From NCBI GenBank assembly GCA_029879605.1, contig JAOUQA010000057.1, positions 1 to 9,165 on the forward strand: a stretch of 9,165 nucleotides of DNA, read 5' to 3'. The position numbers and the translations under genes were made by a program. Below are positions 4,339 through 9,165 of the stretch, in pieces (positions within the stretch are counted from its first letter, which is position 1; every line of letters starts with the position of its first letter). The notes beneath the pieces were generated by a model that saw nothing but the letters and a program-made list of their open reading frames with translations, searched no databases and had not been told where the DNA came from. This stretch comes from Gammaproteobacteria bacterium. GTDB lineage: Bacteria > Pseudomonadota > Gammaproteobacteria > SZUA-229.

Positions 4339-7300
4339 ATGTTAATGGTTCACAATTTGATGAAAAAACTAAGCCTGTTGGCGATAATGTTAGCTGGATC
4401 ACAGTTTTCAGGTCAGCTAATGGCTGATCCCTTCCCACCCAATTGGGTGGGGGGAACAGGTGGGGCTATTCATTATGCACCGGTTGCCTGGCCCTCTGAG
4501 CCGGTTAACCCAGTGGATTGTGGACAGAATTGCGGACAATGGATTCCCTATACCCGCTTTCAGAATAGCGTAAACGATGCCCGTGCCCGGGATGATTCTC
4601 ATGGTGGTACAACACCACAAAATTATGTCAATATTTCCTCTTCCTGTACGGATAGTTCATCTCCAAGCACCTATTATTATCTGCACCAGGGTGTTACAGC
4701 AGACGATGACGTCATTATGTTTCGCTGGCGAGTGGAACAATCTGCGCACACTTATGCAACCGGCCCGAGTGCCGGTAGTTACAGTTCTTCCAGCCCCTGG
4801 AGTTCATCCCTGTGGACGGTTTTCTTTGATGTTGATGGTAGTGGTTTTACTCAGCTAGCGGCCCATCTGAATGGTTCATCAGGAAGCCCGGCCGAGTCGG
4901 TAGATATGCTGGCGGGTATCTGGAGTCCAGATGCCACACAATCCATTGACTATATCAATGACGCAAATATCCAGTTGCTGGGGCACAATCCCACGGCTTT
5001 CGTTGATCAGGCAACGGGTCAGATACTAAATTTCCAGGATTCAGTAACACCGGTTGCCAGCTGGCCCAATGGCAGTGCGGAAACCAGCTGGGATTATGGT
5101 ACGACCAGGGCGAAGCTGGTTTCTAACCAGGGTTGTGATGAATACTTTATTGATTACCAGATTCCAGTTGCCATGCTGGATGCAACTGCTATGGGTGGTC
5201 CCAAAATCACTCGAACCACACCTATTTCCATGATGTTCTGTACCGCCAATAGCCTGAATAATCCATTGCAGAAAGATTGCGCACTTAAAAATACCTGGCT
5301 GGCTGATAGTAGCAGTGCGGGGGCATTTGGGGATTATATTTCCTTTAATAAAACTGAGTCTTATAGCCAGCCAATCGTGGCAGAAATTACTGCTGTGGCA
5401 CCATCTTCCTGTGGTCTGAATTACACCCTGACTACCCGCATACAGGATGCTCAGGCGGTGGTGAATGGTGAAGTGGTATCGTCGGTTCAGGCGGTTGATT
5501 TTTTCTACTGGTATGACAGCAATGGTAATGGTGATGCCGATGAAGTTGATGGTATCTGGACACATGCTGCCAGTGCTAGCCAGGTATCAGGAACACTCAA
5601 TCAATGGACGGCTAGCTGGGATGCAAACAACCTGGTCAGAGGGCCTTATTTAATTGGTGTACAGGCAATAGATGATAATACCCTGGTGGATGAAGACATG
5701 ACGCCATCAGGTATTGATAACCGTACATTTTCCTACCTGGTTGGTGATGCGCAGAATGAAATTTATATTGCTGATGCCTGGGTGGCAGGCCAGCAGGCAG
5801 TATTTCAATCGCATAGTCCAGGCCAGCTTCCTGGCGCTACAGAAAACTGGTACGGCAATCCGGACGTAACCGGGTTACAGGCAGCTTTAACCGATGCGGC
5901 ACTAAATACCTGTGGCGTAGGGCCAGTGGTGACCCAGTCTGCCAGTAATACTGAAGTGGCTCCTGGAGCCACGGTCACTTATACAATTACCGTTGATAAT
6001 TCCGCCAGTCCTTATTCAGTTTCCATAGATAGTATTGTTAATCGTTTGCCTGATGGCTTTAGTTATCAACTGAGTACGACGACAGGCGATTTTACCACTG
6101 CTGATCCCGTGATTAGTGGTCAGACCCTGACCTGGACCCTGGGTGCACCACTGGTTATCGCTGCCAACGGCAGTGCCAGTCTGGATTTCACCGCGACAGC
6201 CAGTAGTAATGCGGGCACCTATAACAATACTGTTACCGTGGCCAGCAGTTTTGGCGATATCCTGGGTGATCCTTTTGCTGTGCTGGTGGGTGATGCCGGA
6301 TTAAGTCTTAATATTCAGCCCGGTAGCTTATCCGTCAATCCCGGTGGCCAGATCAGTTTTACCCTGAATTACAGTAATCCTTCAACAGTGGTCGTTAATG
6401 CTGTCAGCCTGGACAGTACCCTGCCCACAGATACGACATTTGCCAGTTGTACAGGCGGCTGTACAGAACTCGCGGGGGTGGTGAGCTGGTCCCTGGGTAA
6501 CCTGGCACCCGGTGCTTCCGGTAGTGTTTCATTAACACTGGATGTTAGTGCTGGTTATACAACCAGTAATCTTGTGCTGTCAGCTTCTTTAAGTGGTACT
6601 GATGCTGCGAGTAGTCCGGTGTCTACTTCGGCCCAGGCCAGCCTCTATGTAAATCTTGGCAATACCAGTGTTGCCCAGCTGTTAATCGAGAAAAGCCAGG
6701 ATACGATTCTTGTTGCACAGGGTAACCAGGTTATCTACACCCTGTCCTATGTGAATTATGGTGGAACCGATGCCAATGGCGTGGTGATTACCGATGTTAT
6801 TCCCGCTGGCATGACCTTTGTTTCAGCGACCGGGGGCGGTGTGGAATCCCTGGGGACGGTGACCTGGCCCATAGGCACGGTAGTGTCTGGGGGAACAGGT
6901 TCAGTGACCCTGACATTGCAGGCTGGTAATCCGTTTACTGCCACAAACCCGGTGGTGAATTCGGCTGAAATTAACTGGACCGGTGCCGGCGCTCCGGTTA
7001 GTTCATCTGCAACGCTGGGTATTTCCGGCCTGGCCCTCGAATGCAGTACCTATTATTTCCGTGATGCGACAGTCGATGTCGGTTTTGATGGTTTACAGCG
7101 AATGGCGACTGAATCCCCGGTTCCCCAGGTGGCTGATGTAGGTGCTTCTGTGACGGTAACTGCACCGGTGGCGGGTGCTGCATTTCTGGAGGCGGTTCGT
7201 TTTTACCAGGATCCGGTCGCCCCGGTTGATATTAATTTTGCCGGTAATATTGATACGACAATATTTATTGATCGTCCAAATGGCCCCGGTCTGGATGTGC

Positions 7301-9165
7301 AGGCGACAGTCAACGATTATGATCCGGTTACGGGTGCCCTTGTGCCACTGGGCCAACAGATTTTTGGTTTTGGTGGTAATTCCAAGGGGCAGCTGCTCCT
7401 GTCAGTGCCGGTAGCAGGCACCCTGCAAAAAGATCACCGTTTGCTCTGGGTTATTGATGTGCGTTCCCAGCATAATAGCCAGAGTTATAGTGTCCAGGTT
7501 CAGTATAACGGTACAGTCACCAATGCCATTTCCGGTGGTACCAGTTTTGCCACTTCAAATGCCACCTATTGTGTGCCACCACCAGCGAACCTGGTGATGA
7601 ATAAATCTGTTGATCAGCTTAACCTGCCAGCGGAAACCGCCAGTAGTCTTGTTTACAGTATAACTTACGGCAACCTCGGCGCCAGTTCAGCCACCAATGT
7701 CGTTATCGTTGATACCCTGCCGAGCAATATTAACTTTGTCGATGCCACCAATAATGGGTTACCCATTATTCCCGTTGTAGCGGGTAACGTTTATACCTTT
7801 ACCATAGGCACAGTGACTGCCGCCACCAGTGGTGAGTTGATTATTAACACCACGGTACCGGTTACGACTTCAGGAACACTGAGTAATAGTGTTGCCATGA
7901 GCAGTGATCAGACGGGTACCCTGAATGATACGGCGATTACAACTATTGGCACTAATGGTGGTGCTACAACATCCCCACAGGTTTTTCTTAGTAAAACTGC
8001 AGACCTGAGTGCGGTAGGTGCATCAACAACAGTAACCTATACATTGACGCTGGTTAATGCCGGTACCGAGACTGCCAGAAATATTGTAGTCACCGATGAC
8101 TTTCCTGAGCAGGCATATTTCGCCTACCTTGGTTGCTTAACAGCTAGCGGAAGTTGCAGTGAAACACCAGCAGGGGTATTGAGCTGGTTGACAGGCAACC
8201 TGGCCGCGGGGGCTTCAGCTACCCTGACTTACCAGATGCAAACCTCTGCAACCGGTATTCCCAATGGCGTTACCATATTAAGTAATACCGCTTCGGCGAT
8301 TGATGATGTGTACTGTAGCGGTGGTACGCCGCCTGCCAGTTGTAGCAGTGATGCAGTAGCCATTGCTATTAGCGGTAATCCTGACCTGGCCGTGACCCTG
8401 GCGGCTGATAACCTGGCCGTGATCCCAGGCGACCAGATCCAGTACACCATGACTGTCAGCAATAATGGTTCCAGTACGGCAAATGAATTGAGTATTGTAA
8501 ATCCAGTGCCGGCTTATACGGGCTTTAATGCAATTACTGCGGGTACAGGTAGCTTCGATAATATTAATAACCGGGTGATCTTTAATACCGCCAGCCTGGC
8601 TGCCGGTGCCAACCAGGTTTACAGTTTTACTGTTGATGTTGACAGTCCTTTACCCAGTGGTAATACCCTGATTACAGATACAGTGACGGTGACCGCGGCC
8701 AATGCGGTTTCGGTCAGTGACAGTGTGACCAGTACGGCGACAGCGGCACCGGTGATGAGTGTGTCTATTACAGGTACAACCAGTGTGCCAACACCGGCAA
8801 CAACACTGGCGGCTGATGCCACTGCTACAACTGTGTTGAATGTTAGCAGTGCTTCATTACTTAATGCGGGAGACACTATCCGTGTTAATGGTGTCTATGC
8901 CCAGGTGACTGCCATTAACGGAAACTTTGTTACAGTTAATTCTGCGATTACCGCTACTTCGGGTTCCGTGGTTGATCTTGCTGCGCGTTATAGTGTTATT
9001 TATCAGAATAGCGGTAATGCTGATGCCACTAATGTGCAGATTAGTGAAACCCTGCCTGCCGGCTGGCTCTACGTCAGTTCATCACCCGCAGCTACCAGCG
9101 CACCTGCTGTAGGTGCTAACGGTAGCCTGAGCTGGTCACTGGGTACGGTCGCCGCGGGCGATTCC
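4339..9165 (+). CDS. Large secreted surface protein with DUF11 repeats (3' end outside window)
   Basis: The frame is open from ATG 4339 to the window edge without a stop, giving at least 1609 residues. In-frame ATGs at 4339, 4345 and 4360 all lack a clear Shine-Dalgarno. The one at 4360 gives a textbook signal peptide (MKKLSLLAIMLAG...LMA, cleavage before DPFPP), so 4360 may be the true start; numbering here is from 4339. Residues about 30-529 are a unique, Cys- and Trp-containing N-terminal part that I do not recognise. It includes an EF-hand-like loop DSNGNGDADEVD (393-404). About seven DUF11 beta-sandwich repeats follow, at about 530, 652, 778, 1083, 1213, 1347 and 1472. They share TYT.TV.N.G...A..V.V.D.LP and W.LG.L..G.S. 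A non-DUF11 block (896-1082) separates repeats 3 and 4. DUF11 proteins are typically exported surface or adhesion-like proteins. Sorting signals or an anchor would lie beyond the window. It has its own candidate promoter and is richer in GC than the operon upstream. Confidence 0.9.
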   Translation, partial: MLMVHNLMKKLSLLAIMLAGSQFSGQLMADPFPPNWVGGTGGAIHYAPVAWPSEPVNPVDCGQNCGQWIPYTRFQNSVNDARARDDSHGGTTPQNYVNISSSCTDSSSPSTYYYLHQGVTADDDVIMFRWRVEQSAHTYATGPSAGSYSSSSPWSSSLWTVFFDVDGSGFTQLAAHLNGSSGSPAESVDMLAGIWSPDATQSIDYINDANIQLLGHNPTAFVDQATGQILNFQDSVTPVASWPNGSAETSWDYGTTRAKLVSNQGCDEYFIDYQIPVAMLDATAMGGPKITRTTPISMMFCTANSLNNPLQKDCALKNTWLADSSSAGAFGDYISFNKTESYSQPIVAEITAVAPSSCGLNYTLTTRIQDAQAVVNGEVVSSVQAVDFFYWYDSNGNGDADEVDGIWTHAASASQVSGTLNQWTASWDANNLVRGPYLIGVQAIDDNTLVDEDMTPSGIDNRTFSYLVGDAQNEIYIADAWVAGQQAVFQSHSPGQLPGATENWYGNPDVTGLQAALTDAALNTCGVGPVVTQSASNTEVAPGATVTYTITVDNSASPYSVSIDSIVNRLPDGFSYQLSTTTGDFTTADPVISGQTLTWTLGAPLVIAANGSASLDFTATASSNAGTYNNTVTVASSFGDILGDPFAVLVGDAGLSLNIQPGSLSVNPGGQISFTLNYSNPSTVVVNAVSLDSTLPTDTTFASCTGGCTELAGVVSWSLGNLAPGASGSVSLTLDVSAGYTTSNLVLSASLSGTDAASSPVSTSAQASLYVNLGNTSVAQLLIEKSQDTILVAQGNQVIYTLSYVNYGGTDANGVVITDVIPAGMTFVSATGGGVESLGTVTWPIGTVVSGGTGSVTLTLQAGNPFTATNPVVNSAEINWTGAGAPVSSSATLGISGLALECSTYYFRDATVDVGFDGLQRMATESPVPQVADVGASVTVTAPVAGAAFLEAVRFYQDPVAPVDINFAGNIDTTIFIDRPNGPGLDVQATVNDYDPVTGALVPLGQQIFGFGGNSKGQLLLSVPVAGTLQKDHRLLWVIDVRSQHNSQSYSVQVQYNGTVTNAISGGTSFATSNATYCVPPPANLVMNKSVDQLNLPAETASSLVYSITYGNLGASSATNVVIVDTLPSNINFVDATNNGLPIIPVVAGNVYTFTIGTVTAATSGELIINTTVPVTTSGTLSNSVAMSSDQTGTLNDTAITTIGTNGGATTSPQVFLSKTADLSAVGASTTVTYTLTLVNAGTETARNIVVTDDFPEQAYFAYLGCLTASGSCSETPAGVLSWLTGNLAAGASATLTYQMQTSATGIPNGVTILSNTASAIDDVYCSGGTPPASCSSDAVAIAISGNPDLAVTLAADNLAVIPGDQIQYTMTVSNNGSSTANELSIVNPVPAYTGFNAITAGTGSFDNINNRVIFNTASLAAGANQVYSFTVDVDSPLPSGNTLITDTVTVTAANAVSVSDSVTSTATAAPVMSVSITGTTSVPTPATTLAADATATTVLNVSSASLLNAGDTIRVNGVYAQVTAINGNFVTVNSAITATSGSVVDLAARYSVIYQNSGNADATNVQISETLPAGWLYVSSSPAATSAPAVGANGSLSWSLGTVAAGDS
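5926..9165 (+). repeat. Array of about seven DUF11-type protein repeats
   Basis: These are diverged protein-level repeats, not DNA repeats. Approximate spans are 5926-6246, 6292-6636, 6670-6978, 7585-7905, 7975-8307, 8377-8709 and 8752 to the window edge. Landmarks of the beta-sandwich recur: TVTYTITVDN, NQVIYTLSYVNYGG, TTVTYTLTLVNAG, DQIQYTMTVSNNG and RYSVIYQNSGNADATNV for the B strand, and SWSLGNLAPGASGS, TWPIGTVVSGGTGS, SWLTGNLAAGASA and SWSLGTVAAGDS for the late strands. Repeats 2 and 5 carry Cys pairs (CTGGC; C...C before the SW motif) that could form local disulfides. The array is interrupted by an unrelated block at about 7024-7584. The last repeat contains an insertion and is cut by the window edge. 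Confidence 0.8.
7024..7584 (+). other. Non-DUF11 domain embedded in the repeat array
   Basis: About 187 residues between repeats 3 and 4 lack the DUF11 landmarks. The block begins near ALECSTYYFRDATVDVGFDG and ends before CVPPPANL, a proline-rich hinge leading into repeat 4. It is rich in beta-prone residues, with short patterns such as DVQATVNDYDPVTGALVPLG (7300-7359) and RLLWVIDVRSQHNSQSYSVQ (7438-7497). Cys at its start (7042) and end (7570) could close it with a disulfide. I do not recognise the family; a carbohydrate- or ligand-binding beta-sandwich is one possibility. Confidence 0.4.

Noticed and set aside
5041..5565. A 174-codon open frame on the minus strand
   Set aside because: It lies wholly antisense to the surface-protein gene, whose signal peptide and DUF11 repeats are clear. 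It has no recognisable domain.

Overview
The window looks like a chromosomal segment of a gammaproteobacterium. The best evidence is a full-length RlmJ homologue, a 23S rRNA m6A2030 methyltransferase typical of that class. It follows the tail of an aldehyde dehydrogenase of the succinate-semialdehyde type. No phage, transposase, integrase, tRNA, rRNA or CRISPR array is visible. All supportable genes are on the + strand.

Layout. Positions 1-123 are the last 40 codons of the aldehyde dehydrogenase, and 163-1029 is rlmJ. Positions 1030-1498 are a long non-coding stretch. It holds a strong sigma70-type promoter (TTGACA, 16-bp spacer, extended -10), a GC-rich hairpin segment that ends in a T-run (candidate small RNA or attenuated leader), and a conventional Shine-Dalgarno sequence in front of the next gene. 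Positions 1499-4032 hold three closely spaced genes (gaps of 31 and 40 nt) that look like one operon. Positions 4033-4338 are non-coding and carry a perfect 8+8 palindrome overlapping a candidate promoter. From 4339 to the window edge (9165) one reading frame stays open with no stop codon. It encodes at least 1609 residues of a secreted surface protein with a signal peptide, a unique N-terminal part and about seven DUF11-type beta-sandwich repeats. Its 3' end is outside the window.

The most interesting part is the three-gene cassette. Gene 1 is a ParA/Soj-type ATPase with intact Walker motifs. It is fused through an acidic linker to a C-terminal AMPK-beta-like glycogen-recognition (CBM48/E-set) domain that keeps both tryptophans of the known glycogen site. 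Gene 2 looks like a second ParA/MinD-fold protein whose P-loop is gone. Gene 3 matches the layout of a PD-(D/E)XK (NucS/DUF91-like) nuclease-fold family, but its D...E-x-K residues are replaced. One apparently active ATPase with a carbohydrate-binding head, plus two apparent pseudo-enzymes and no ParB, suggests a positioning or regulatory module rather than ordinary plasmid or chromosome partitioning. A polysaccharide-associated cargo is possible; this is inference.

The operon is AT-rich and the surface-protein gene is clearly richer in GC, so the two blocks may have different histories. Family assignments come from reading motifs in the translations; no database search was possible.
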